DNA from: Bacillus sp. (in: firmicutes)
Lineage (GTDB): Bacteria > Bacillota > Bacilli > Bacillales > Bacillaceae
Length of the DNA: 64,000 bases
Assembly: GCA_031180405.1 (NCBI GenBank)
Contig: JAPSLU010000002.1
Span: 1 to 64,000, forward strand
Direction: 5' to 3'
Below the pieces are notes generated by a model. The model made no database searches. It was given only the letters and a program-made list of their open reading frames with translations, and was not told the DNA's origin. The position numbers and the translations under genes were made by a program. Numbering within the stretch: position 1 is the first letter of the stretch; the number at the start of each line of letters is the position of its first letter. Shown piece after piece: positions 37,623 to 45,277 of this stretch.

Positions 37623-38671
37623 TATTCTTTCATCCCTTGTTTATATGGTAATGCACTTTCTGCAGAGATAATACCCGCGTCTACATATTCTGATAAGGAA
37701 CTCTCAAAGGATTGCATTCCCTGTGCTCGACTTGTTTGAATAACACTAGGTATTTGATAGGTTTTTTCATTACGAATCAAACTTGAAACTGCAGAATTAT
37801 TAAGTAAAATTTCAATAACAGCTCTCCGTCCTGATTTATCCACTGTTGGAAATAACCTCTGGGACAGGATCCCAATGAGTACTGAAGCTAGTTGCAGCCT
37901 AATTTGCGGTTGCTGATTGGCTGGAAACACATCAATCATTCGGTCTACAGTTGATGAAGCTGACGAGGTATGAAGAGTTCCTAATACAAGGTGCCCAGTT
38001 TCAGCCGCAGTGATTGCGGTATGAATTGTTTCCAGATCACGCATTTCACCTACTAAGATAATGTCAGGATCCTGTCGTAATGCCGATTTTAATCCTGAGG
38101 CGAAGCTCACTGTATCAAACCCGACTTCACGTTGATCAATGACACATCGTTGATGCTTATGCAAATACTCGATAGGATCTTCCAGAGTTATAATATGACG
38201 CTTCATATTCTGATTTATATAATGAATCATTGAAGCAAGTGTTGTTGATTTTCCACTTCCAGTCGGTCCTGTCACTAAAACCAGACCATGAGGCTTTTCA
38301 ACAATCGTCTTTAAAATAGGTGGCAAATGTAATTCATCTAGAGAAGGGATATTCCTAGGAACAATCCGGATAGCTAATGAGATACATGAGCGTTGTTTAA
38401 ATGCGTTAATACGAAAGCGAGAAACACCTGGTATACCATATGAAAAGTCTAGTTCACCTTTCTCTACAAAGATGGACCATTTTGATGTAGAAATAACCGC
38501 TTTTGCCATTTCCTCGGTATCAGCTGGTAGTAAAATTTCCTCTCCAATTTTCAATAGGTCACCGTTCACACGCATGACTGGTGGAACTCCAACTGACAAA
38601 TGAATATCAGAAGCATACTTCTGATAAGCATGCTTTAAAATAGAATCAAACTTTGCTTTCAATATTTTCAC
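37622..38671 (-). CDS. pilT: Type IV pilus retraction ATPase PilT
   Basis: A 349-residue hexameric ATPase: N-terminal PAS-like domain (KYASDIHLSVGVPPVMRVNGDL), Walker A VTGPTGSGKSTTLAS, Asp box ITLEDPIEYLH, Walker B DPDIILVGEMRDLETI, and His box GHLVLGTLHTSSA. The length and N terminus are those of PilT rather than PilB. PilT depolymerises pili for twitching and DNA uptake, so this system is likely retractile. Confidence 0.96.
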   Translation of the reverse strand: MKILKAKFDSILKHAYQKYASDIHLSVGVPPVMRVNGDLLKIGEEILLPADTEEMAKAVISTSKWSIFVEKGELDFSYGIPGVSRFRINAFKQRSCISLAIRIVPRNIPSLDELHLPPILKTIVEKPHGLVLVTGPTGSGKSTTLASMIHYINQNMKRHIITLEDPIEYLHKHQRCVIDQREVGFDTVSFASGLKSALRQDPDIILVGEMRDLETIHTAITAAETGHLVLGTLHTSSASSTVDRMIDVFPANQQPQIRLQLASVLIGILSQRLFPTVDKSGRRAVIEILLNNSAVSSLIRNEKTYQIPSVIQTSRAQGMQSFESSLSEYVDAGIISAESALPYKQGMKE

Positions 38672-40333
38672 CTACTCAGTTACTGCCACACGCAGGATTT
38701 CTTCTGTTGTTGTGAACCCTTGCTTTACCTTTAGTAATCCATCATCAATTAAAAAAATTGTTTTATTTTTTATTGCTAGCTCACGAAGCTTTGAAAATGG
38801 TTCATTATTCATAATGACTCGCTTCATTTCATCATTCAAAACTAGTAATTCATGGATGGCAATTCTCCCTTTATACCCTGTCATATTACATGTCCCGCAG
38901 CCTTTACCTCTAACAATGCGATTAATAGATAGTCTCCGTTTTGCAAAAATCTCAATTTCCCTTTTTGTTGGTGTTTGTTCGTCAGCACAATCTCTGCACA
39001 CTTTTCGAACAAGTCTTTGAGCAACTACACCCGTTAGGGAAGAAGCAACTAAAAAGGGATCTACCCCCATATCTATTAAACGAGTAATTGTTCCTAGCGA
39101 GTCGTTAGTATGAAGTGTACTTAAAACCAAATGACCTGTTAAGGATGCACGAACTGCCACATCTGCTGTTTCGCGATCACGGATCTCTCCAACCATAATA
39201 ATATTTGGATCTTGACGTAATATGGAACGCAGCCCTTTTGCAAAAGTCATGCCGACATTAGAATTTACTTGAATCTGATTTATACCTTCAAGCTGATATT
39301 CAACAGGATCCTCAATTGTAATAATGTTCACTTCTTCTGAATTCAAGTGGTTTAAAGCTGCATACAAGGTCGAAGACTTTCCTGACCCAGTTGGACCTGT
39401 AATGAGCATAATGCCTGTTGGACTTTCTATTAACTCTTTAAATCTCTTTAAATTTAAATTATTAAACCCTAATTTATTTAGATCATTTAATGTACTACCA
39501 AGATCTAATATTCGCATTACAATTTTTTCACCGTAAATCGTTGGAAGTGTAGAAACACGTAAATCAATAGGATGAAACTCTACATGCATTTTTATTCGTC
39601 CATCTTGTGGTACTCGGTGCTCAGTAATATCTAAATTTGCCATAATTTTCAGACGGGCGATCAAGACGCTTTGCATATGCTTTGGAAAAGTACGCTCATT
39701 TTTTAATATTCCATCCACACGGAATCGGATGAGTACTTTTGTTTCTTGAGGATCAATATGAATATCACTTGCCTTTTGTTGAACAGCATTCTGAAGAATT
39801 TGATTGACAAGTCTGACTATTGGTGAATCATCTGATGTGATTTTCTCTTCCTGGACATCTTCTTGAACAGTTAACTGATTCATAATATCTAACATGCCAT
39901 CATCAGTTTCATAATATTTGTTAATTACTCTTAGAATATCATCCTTTGAAGCAATAGCTGTTTCAATTTGAAAGCCTGTTGCAAGCCGTAAATCGTCAAT
40001 GACATAAAAATCCATTGGGTCGGCCATTGCAACAAATAGCTTCTCACCTTCCACTTTTATTGGTATTAATAAATTTCGTTTTGCCATTTCTTTAGGTACT
40101 AATTTAATTAGATTTTGATCGAAAGGAAAACGATATAAGCTTACATGCGGGATACCTAATTGAAACTCTAAGACCTCAATTAATTGCTGCTCGGTAATAT
40201 AACCCCTTTCAAGTAACGCATCACCTAAACGTTGACCTTTTCGTTTTTCAGCTAACGCCAATTTTAACTGTTCATCTGTAATGAGTCCTGAATCTAAAAG
40301 TAAATCTCCTAATCTCTTTCTCGAATCATTCAT
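38672..40333 (-). CDS. pilB: Type IV pilus extension ATPase PilB
   Basis: A 553-residue ATPase with an N-terminal GspE/MshEN domain (LGDLLLDSGLITDEQLKLAL and RGYITEQQLIEVLEFQLG), a type that in some homologues binds c-di-GMP. The catalytic part follows: Walker A ITGPTGSGKSSTLYA, IIMVGEIRDRETAD, and HLVLSTLHTNDS. A four-cysteine zinc motif (CRDCADE ... CGTCNMTG) is typical of PilB/GspE. It powers pilin polymerisation. Directly followed by pilT. Confidence 0.96.
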   Translation of the reverse strand: MNDSRKRLGDLLLDSGLITDEQLKLALAEKRKGQRLGDALLERGYITEQQLIEVLEFQLGIPHVSLYRFPFDQNLIKLVPKEMAKRNLLIPIKVEGEKLFVAMADPMDFYVIDDLRLATGFQIETAIASKDDILRVINKYYETDDGMLDIMNQLTVQEDVQEEKITSDDSPIVRLVNQILQNAVQQKASDIHIDPQETKVLIRFRVDGILKNERTFPKHMQSVLIARLKIMANLDITEHRVPQDGRIKMHVEFHPIDLRVSTLPTIYGEKIVMRILDLGSTLNDLNKLGFNNLNLKRFKELIESPTGIMLITGPTGSGKSSTLYAALNHLNSEEVNIITIEDPVEYQLEGINQIQVNSNVGMTFAKGLRSILRQDPNIIMVGEIRDRETADVAVRASLTGHLVLSTLHTNDSLGTITRLIDMGVDPFLVASSLTGVVAQRLVRKVCRDCADEQTPTKREIEIFAKRRLSINRIVRGKGCGTCNMTGYKGRIAIHELLVLNDEMKRVIMNNEPFSKLRELAIKNKTIFLIDDGLLKVKQGFTTTEEILRVAVTE

Positions 40334-40357
40334 AAAATTACCTTCTTTTATATGAGG

Positions 40358-41704
40358 TTATTTTTCAAGTCCTTTAGTGGGAGTTTCCCAAATTCCATTA
40401 TCGTCAATTTCATCGTGCTGACTAACAGAAGACTTACCAGCACCACTTTCATCGACTTGCTTTTCAGAGGGGTCATATTCCTCTTCAGGAATGTTTGGAT
40501 CATTTTCCTCTTCTGCTGAACTCTGTGAATAATCATTTTCAACAATTGCTGGGTTCTCATTAGTTATTATTCTATTAATCAAGCCTGTTTCAATTATTTT
40601 ATGAGTAGGAGGATAAAAGTCTTCTGAAATCTTTTCTGATTCAACAAGGGCACCACTCGTGTCATAAATCTCTCTGGTTACTTTAACGAATAATCCATCC
40701 CGCCCATCTACTTTTACCACTTCTTCCCCTTCTTCTAGCAAGCTGGTAAATCGTACAATTGTCTTAAAAGCATATGAAGTTTGGTCTTTAAACTTAATAG
40801 TGTAGCTTTGTAAAAAAGGTGCACCACTTACTCTACTATATAAGCCTTCTTCAGTTAATTGAAAGGTAATGTTGTAGTCTGTTTGGTTGGGATTGAACCA
40901 CTTCAGATCAGATTTTTCGGGGACAATACTTGCCTCAAGCCCTAATTCAATAAAGTCAGGTAATGTTTGACTCGTATGTCTCTCAATTACAACAAAATTA
41001 GTTAGTAAAATCGTTTTATATAGAGATGAAGAAACAACACTTAGCGCTTCTTGTGGAAGCTTGCCTTTTTCCTTAATAAGATCAAGAAAAGAGACTTGTG
41101 ACTGAGCCGGAACCACTACTGTTCCAAGCGCATCAAGCACCTTTTGAACATCATTTCGGTTAAAAGATGTTGTCAGATTATTTTCGGCAGCTATTGAATT
41201 TAAGTCATTTTTCATAAAAGCTTGTATGGTGAAAAATTGCTTTTCATTTGCCATATTGTTCACGGAATTTACAAGTATCTCCTGTAATTGATTATGGTCA
41301 ATTAAATTAAATTGTTCATTTAGCCTACTTTTTAATTCCGCTTCATAAATAGCTTGATTTATACGTACATTAAACTTGTTATCTTTACCATCTTTAGCTT
41401 TTTCGACGGTATCTGGCAAATCCATAATAAAATAATCCTGACCAATGACCAGGTTTTCTTCATTAATAGTAACCTGAAGGTTTTCTTCACTAAACCATGT
41501 TGCTAGTCTTTTTTCTAATTTCGTCACAGCCTCAGCTTTTGTCATTTTTTCTATATTGACCGAAGCGATTTGTGTTCCAGGCTTAAATGCCCCCTTGTAA
41601 AGAAAGGCATCAAATGCCATTACACCGTAATGAGAGAAGGTGATTAGATAAACAGTGGAAATCATTAATATACAAGTTATTCTCAACCATCTGTTTGCGA
41701 TCAA
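40358..41704 (-). CDS. VanW/YoaR-like protein with C-terminal G5-like domain in pilus operon
   Basis: A 448-residue protein with an N-terminal signal anchor (about residues 5-30) and a YoaR-like putative peptidoglycan-binding segment (GTQIASVNIEKMTKAEAVTKL). A VanW-like region follows (LTTSFNRNDVQKVLDAL ... VPAQSQVSFLDLI), then a G5-like part (EEGEEVVKVDGRDGLFVKVTREIYD with SEDFYPPTHKIIETG). The C-terminal tail is acidic. The domain assignment is by motif resemblance and is moderate. Its place directly upstream of pilB suggests it helps pili cross or anchor in the thick cell wall, which is inference. Confidence 0.65.
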   Translation of the reverse strand: MIANRWLRITCILMISTVYLITFSHYGVMAFDAFLYKGAFKPGTQIASVNIEKMTKAEAVTKLEKRLATWFSEENLQVTINEENLVIGQDYFIMDLPDTVEKAKDGKDNKFNVRINQAIYEAELKSRLNEQFNLIDHNQLQEILVNSVNNMANEKQFFTIQAFMKNDLNSIAAENNLTTSFNRNDVQKVLDALGTVVVPAQSQVSFLDLIKEKGKLPQEALSVVSSSLYKTILLTNFVVIERHTSQTLPDFIELGLEASIVPEKSDLKWFNPNQTDYNITFQLTEEGLYSRVSGAPFLQSYTIKFKDQTSYAFKTIVRFTSLLEEGEEVVKVDGRDGLFVKVTREIYDTSGALVESEKISEDFYPPTHKIIETGLINRIITNENPAIVENDYSQSSAEEENDPNIPEEEYDPSEKQVDESGAGKSSVSQHDEIDDNGIWETPTKGLEK

Positions 41705-41720
41705 AAGCGGTTACTCCTTT

Positions 41721-42554
41721 TTACATTTCTGTATTCATAGACAATTCAACAAACGTACTTGGACCTTCATCCTGTGCCTTTTTTATATCATCAATGGTTA
41801 AAATTGTCCCTTTTGGGATTATTACTTGTTGAGCAGCACCATAAATATCCTTAATAACTGTCTTACCCTCGAGTAAATTAATTTGTTTTTCTTTAATTGT
41901 ATCAATGACCTCACTATTTATGTCTTCTACCTGACTATTAAAATCCTCTACCTTATTCTCAGTCGAGGCTTTGCTAATTTCGTTCGATTCTTTAGGTTCA
42001 TTCTCATACGATTCTTTGGTTTCAATCTCATACAATTCTTTAATTTCATTCTTCTCTTCTAGCTTTTCTGCAGATTCTAGTAAAGCAGATGATGCTTCTT
42101 CTTTTACAACAAGTATGTCTTTTCCGAACGTTAGAACATATTCTGATTTAATAAAGACATTTTGGTTATTTACAAGCAAATGTAATCCAATAATTAATCC
42201 CGTATCTTCATTAACATAAAATTCTTTCGCTTCCCCTAGTAACTGTCCTTTTCGGGTAATAACTCTGGTATCAGTAATTTTAATACGTTTGTTTACAAGC
42301 TGATTGGCAATTGGGATTTCATTTAGGTCGATAATGACATTATCGGAATCAATTGTCACAGCAAATTCTCCAATTCCTATTACTTTACTAAACGGAATTG
42401 CCTTTACACTCACTTGCCAATCATCATGCTCAACAGTTAAGAAATCAACTGTGCCTTTTTCCGGATTCACTACAAGTGATTTAACACTTCCAAGTTCTAA
42501 ACCAGCTGAAATACTTATGATTGGTAAACTTATGATTTCAGTACTCTTTTTCAT
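41721..42554 (-). CDS. PRC-barrel domain protein in pilus operon
   Basis: About 277 residues from MKKSTEIISLPIISISAG. The first 75 residues form a PRC-barrel (GLELGSVKSLVVNPEKGTVDFLTVEHDDW), and a second such barrel follows (RKGQLLGEAKEFYVNEDTGLIIGLHL). A Glu/Lys/Ser-rich spacer with short ESYENEPKESNE-like repeats follows, then a C-terminal segment (LLEGKTVIKDIYGAAQQVIIPKG). It is soluble, with no signal peptide. Its function in pilus biology is not known to me. It lies between the acidic repeat protein and the VanW-like gene, with short gaps on both sides. Confidence 0.7.
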   Translation of the reverse strand: MKKSTEIISLPIISISAGLELGSVKSLVVNPEKGTVDFLTVEHDDWQVSVKAIPFSKVIGIGEFAVTIDSDNVIIDLNEIPIANQLVNKRIKITDTRVITRKGQLLGEAKEFYVNEDTGLIIGLHLLVNNQNVFIKSEYVLTFGKDILVVKEEASSALLESAEKLEEKNEIKELYEIETKESYENEPKESNEISKASTENKVEDFNSQVEDINSEVIDTIKEKQINLLEGKTVIKDIYGAAQQVIIPKGTILTIDDIKKAQDEGPSTFVELSMNTEM

Positions 42555-42566
42555 ATTGAAACACAC

Positions 42567-44153
42567 CTATTCTCTATATTTTTTAGTTGATAAATTAACC
42601 CATGATAATTGTTCAATCAAAATTGGGTAATGCTTTAACTTTTCATTCATCATTTCAGATAATTCTTCAAATTTCTTTACATTTTCTGTTTGGAGATAAT
42701 AAAATAATAGCTCTTTAGCAAATAAAAAGTAGTCTTTTTCAGACGTTGCCTTGTTAATGGCCTGTTGTAAAATCTGTTCAAATTGTTTTGCAGGTAATAC
42801 TTTTTTATATTCTATAAATTGTTCCAAGAGCATATCCAACAAGTCATTAGACAATTCACGTCGGTTACCTTCATTTTGGCTTTCACTGTCATCGATTAAG
42901 CTCTCTACCATTTCTTTTGATAAAACTTCTTCTGGAATTTCCGTAGCATCTTCTTCTTTAGCAGGGCTCTCTACATTTTCTTCTGATAAAACTTCTTCTG
43001 GAATCTCCGTGTCATCTTCTACTTTAACAAGGCTCTCTACATCTTCTTCTAATAAAACTTCTTCTGGAATCTCTGTGTCATCCTCTTCTTTAACAAGGCT
43101 CTCTACATTTTCTTCTGATAAAACTTCTTCTGGAATCTCCGTGTCAACCTCTTCTTTAACAAGGCTCTCTACATCTTCTTCTGATAAAACTTCTTCTGGA
43201 ATCTCCGTGTCATCCTCTTCTTTAACAAGGCTCTCTACATTTTCTTCTGATAAAACTTCTTCTGGAATCTCCGTGTCATCCTCTTCTTTAACAAGGCTCT
43301 CTACATTTTCTTCTGATAAAACTTCCTCTTTAATTTCCGTGTCATCCTCTTCATTGTAGATTGACCGGAGGTTATCTTTTTCAGTAACATCTTCGTCCAG
43401 TTGTCCCTCAACTTGATCATTATTCATTAAGCTCTCAAAGAGGTCATTTAAATCTGAGGACTCTTCTTCTAAGACTAAGTCTCTTCTTTCCTCATTTATT
43501 TGCTGGAGCTCTGCTGGAACTGTGCCTGTTTCGGTAATTCCTTCAATTTCTCGACCTTCAAAAAGTTCTAGTAAATAGTCATCCGACAAAGTTTCTTTAA
43601 GTTGCTGCGAATATTTTTCTTCTTCCCCTGTTGTAGCAACCTCTGAGAATGAATTCAATACTACTTTATGCTCTTCCATTTCATCGTCCTTAGAAGAGCT
43701 TGAGTCAAGTTGACTATAAAATTCCTCAAAATAGTCTACTTCTTCCTTATTGGGTAAAACGTCGATCTCAGATTCGTTTGTATCCATTACTTCCTGAACT
43801 TCTGCTTCAATTGGCTCAAGTTCATTTTGAGTATCGTTTACTTGAATAACTTGTTTTTCTACTGGTGTTAACACTTCTTCATTATTCGTATCAATTGCAT
43901 CATGTGCTTCATTCAACTCAAATAACATTTGTTTTTTACTCAATAAATAGCCTAGTGCGACCAGTAAGACCAGGATCGCAGATGCAGCTTGCCAAGTCGG
44001 CATTATTTGAACTGTAAAGAAAAATAACGCCGCAAATAATATAGCAACTCCTGCAAGAATCATTTTGCCAACATTATGTATTCCAAACGGAAGAATATAC
44101 ATAATTGGAACTAGGAGTATAAAGCCAATTATGAGCATAATATATGTTTTCAA
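42567..44153 (-). CDS. Membrane-anchored acidic repeat protein, first gene of pilus operon
   Basis: A 528-residue protein I do not recognise. Three hydrophobic segments (about residues 3-23, 31-50 and 57-72) anchor it. A very acidic cytoplasmic or surface region follows. Residues 268-421 are seven tandem 22-residue units of the form EEDDTEIPEEVLSEENVESL. The C-terminal 100 residues are helical (LLDMLLEQFIEYKKVLPAKQFEQIL) and could be a helical-repeat interaction domain. It opens the minus-strand pilus operon and is divergent from the minor pilin genes. A scaffold or regulator of pilus assembly is possible but unproven. Confidence 0.7.
   Translation of the reverse strand: MKTYIMLIIGFILLVPIMYILPFGIHNVGKMILAGVAILFAALFFFTVQIMPTWQAASAILVLLVALGYLLSKKQMLFELNEAHDAIDTNNEEVLTPVEKQVIQVNDTQNELEPIEAEVQEVMDTNESEIDVLPNKEEVDYFEEFYSQLDSSSSKDDEMEEHKVVLNSFSEVATTGEEEKYSQQLKETLSDDYLLELFEGREIEGITETGTVPAELQQINEERRDLVLEEESSDLNDLFESLMNNDQVEGQLDEDVTEKDNLRSIYNEEDDTEIKEEVLSEENVESLVKEEDDTEIPEEVLSEENVESLVKEEDDTEIPEEVLSEEDVESLVKEEVDTEIPEEVLSEENVESLVKEEDDTEIPEEVLLEEDVESLVKVEDDTEIPEEVLSEENVESPAKEEDATEIPEEVLSKEMVESLIDDSESQNEGNRRELSNDLLDMLLEQFIEYKKVLPAKQFEQILQQAINKATSEKDYFLFAKELLFYYLQTENVKKFEELSEMMNEKLKHYPILIEQLSWVNLSTKKYRE
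42891..43352. repeat. Seven 66-bp tandem repeats in the acidic protein gene
   Basis: On the plus strand, units containing CTTCTTCTGGAATCTCCGTG and AAGGCTCTCTACATTTTCTT recur every 66 bases with few changes, so the copies are recent at DNA level. They keep the frame and encode 22-residue acidic units. The opposite-strand ORF here (serine-rich) is an artefact of the repeat. Confidence 0.9.
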
Positions 44154-44395
44154 ACCATCACCCCACTAGGATTAAGTAATTCTTCCTATTTTTCTATCAT
44201 TTATTCCCTTAATACTGCTAAAAAACCAAAAAATCGACTTCAACTTATTGTATAATAAAGTCGACCTATTTAAAAGAAGGTAATGCTTGATAACCTAAAA
44301 TCTTTTGACTTATTTAAATAGGATTTTACACCTATTTCCTAACAATAGTGAAATATTCGTTAAAATCATTCCATTAATATAATGAGAGGTGAATC
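44154..44395. promoter_or_regulatory. Divergent control region of the pilus locus
   Basis: The gap between the two divergent pilus operons. It contains a hairpin-forming sequence TCGACTT / AAGTCGA with inner TTATT / AATAA pairing (44234-44264). A spaced inverted repeat CCTATTTAAA / TTTAAATAGG lies at 44265-44274 and 44313-44322. These are candidate operator or attenuator sites. No c-di-GMP riboswitch consensus was found. Promoters could not be fixed with confidence. Confidence 0.45.
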
Positions 44396-44830
44396 ATGAA
44401 CCATTTCATACGTTCACAAAAGGGGTTAACTTTAATAGAAGTATTAGTAGCAATCGTTCTTCTTGGAGTTATCGTTGTTTCCTTTATACCATTATTTATC
44501 CAATCAAATCGTATAAATACTCATTCCAAAGACATGATTAATGCTACCTATGTTGCTCAAACGCTTTTAGAAGATATACATTTTATTAGTAAAAAAACAG
44601 ATGATGATTTCAAAATTAAGCTTATCAGTATGGGGTATGAGGAAGTTGTAAATAATTGCCCAACTAGTTTTTGCTTCCAACAAGAAAATAGCGGATATTA
44701 TATCTGGACAGAATTTACCAACTTAAACTCTCAGGAGTCACTACCACACGCCATAATAAAAGTATATGAGGATCATTCTAAAGAACAATTAGAAGCACAA
44801 ATGGAGACAATTTTACCCTTAAAAAATTAG
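44396..44830 (+). CDS. Minor pilin, PilV-like
   Basis: A 144-residue prepilin: short leader ending G|LTLIEVLVAIVLLGVIVV (cleavage after Gly, Glu 5 present), then a hydrophobic helix and a small globular part with two cysteines (NCPTSFC) that could form a disulfide. GAGAGGTG precedes the ATG. It is first in a three-gene plus-strand operon of prepilin-like proteins, consistent with minor pilins that prime pilus assembly. Confidence 0.85.
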   Translation: MNHFIRSQKGLTLIEVLVAIVLLGVIVVSFIPLFIQSNRINTHSKDMINATYVAQTLLEDIHFISKKTDDDFKIKLISMGYEEVVNNCPTSFCFQQENSGYYIWTEFTNLNSQESLPHAIIKVYEDHSKEQLEAQMETILPLKN

Positions 44831-44844
44831 AAGGTGAAAAAGAT

Positions 44845-45267
44845 ATGAAAAACCAACGCGGTATTAGTTTGTTAGAGGTAATTGCATCTATTTCTCTCTT
44901 TTCAATTATTCTTCTCATGCTTAATTCCTTTCATCTATTTAGTCAAAAACAGATGATTAGCCAAGCGGAAGAAATTCAAAATCAGTCAAATACAAGAATT
45001 GCTTTAAATGTGATTACGAAAGAACTTAGAACAGCAGAAAATGTAATTATTCAAGGTGATGAATTAGTTATTAATCAAACAGATACATACAAGCATGTAT
45101 CAAACACTATTACCAAGAATAATGTAGCTTACATCAAGAATATTAAAAAATTCACTTTTGCTTTTGATGAGGATGAAGAAAAAAAAATCAATATATTTAT
45201 TGAAAGTCTTCCCTCCAAAGAAGAAAAAGCACTTAAGCTTTCAACTTCAATATATATTAGAAACTAG
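44845..45267 (+). CDS. Minor pilin, PilW-like
   Basis: A 140-residue prepilin with the leader MKNQRG and the N-methylation motif G|ISLLEVIASISLFSIILL, followed by a globular domain (NTRIALNVITKELRTAENVII) typical of GspJ/PilW-type minor subunits. It lies 14 bases after the PilV-like gene. Confidence 0.83.
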   Translation: MKNQRGISLLEVIASISLFSIILLMLNSFHLFSQKQMISQAEEIQNQSNTRIALNVITKELRTAENVIIQGDELVINQTDTYKHVSNTITKNNVAYIKNIKKFTFAFDEDEEKKINIFIESLPSKEEKALKLSTSIYIRN

Positions 45268-45277
45268 GTGAAAAACA

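Noticed and set aside
42751-43359. Plus-strand serine-rich ORF of 202 residues
   Set aside because: It is the antisense of the 66-bp repeats in the acidic pilus-operon protein and has no ribosome binding site.
44154-44395. c-di-GMP riboswitch before the pilin operon
   Set aside because: No GEMM-I or GEMM-II consensus was found on either strand.
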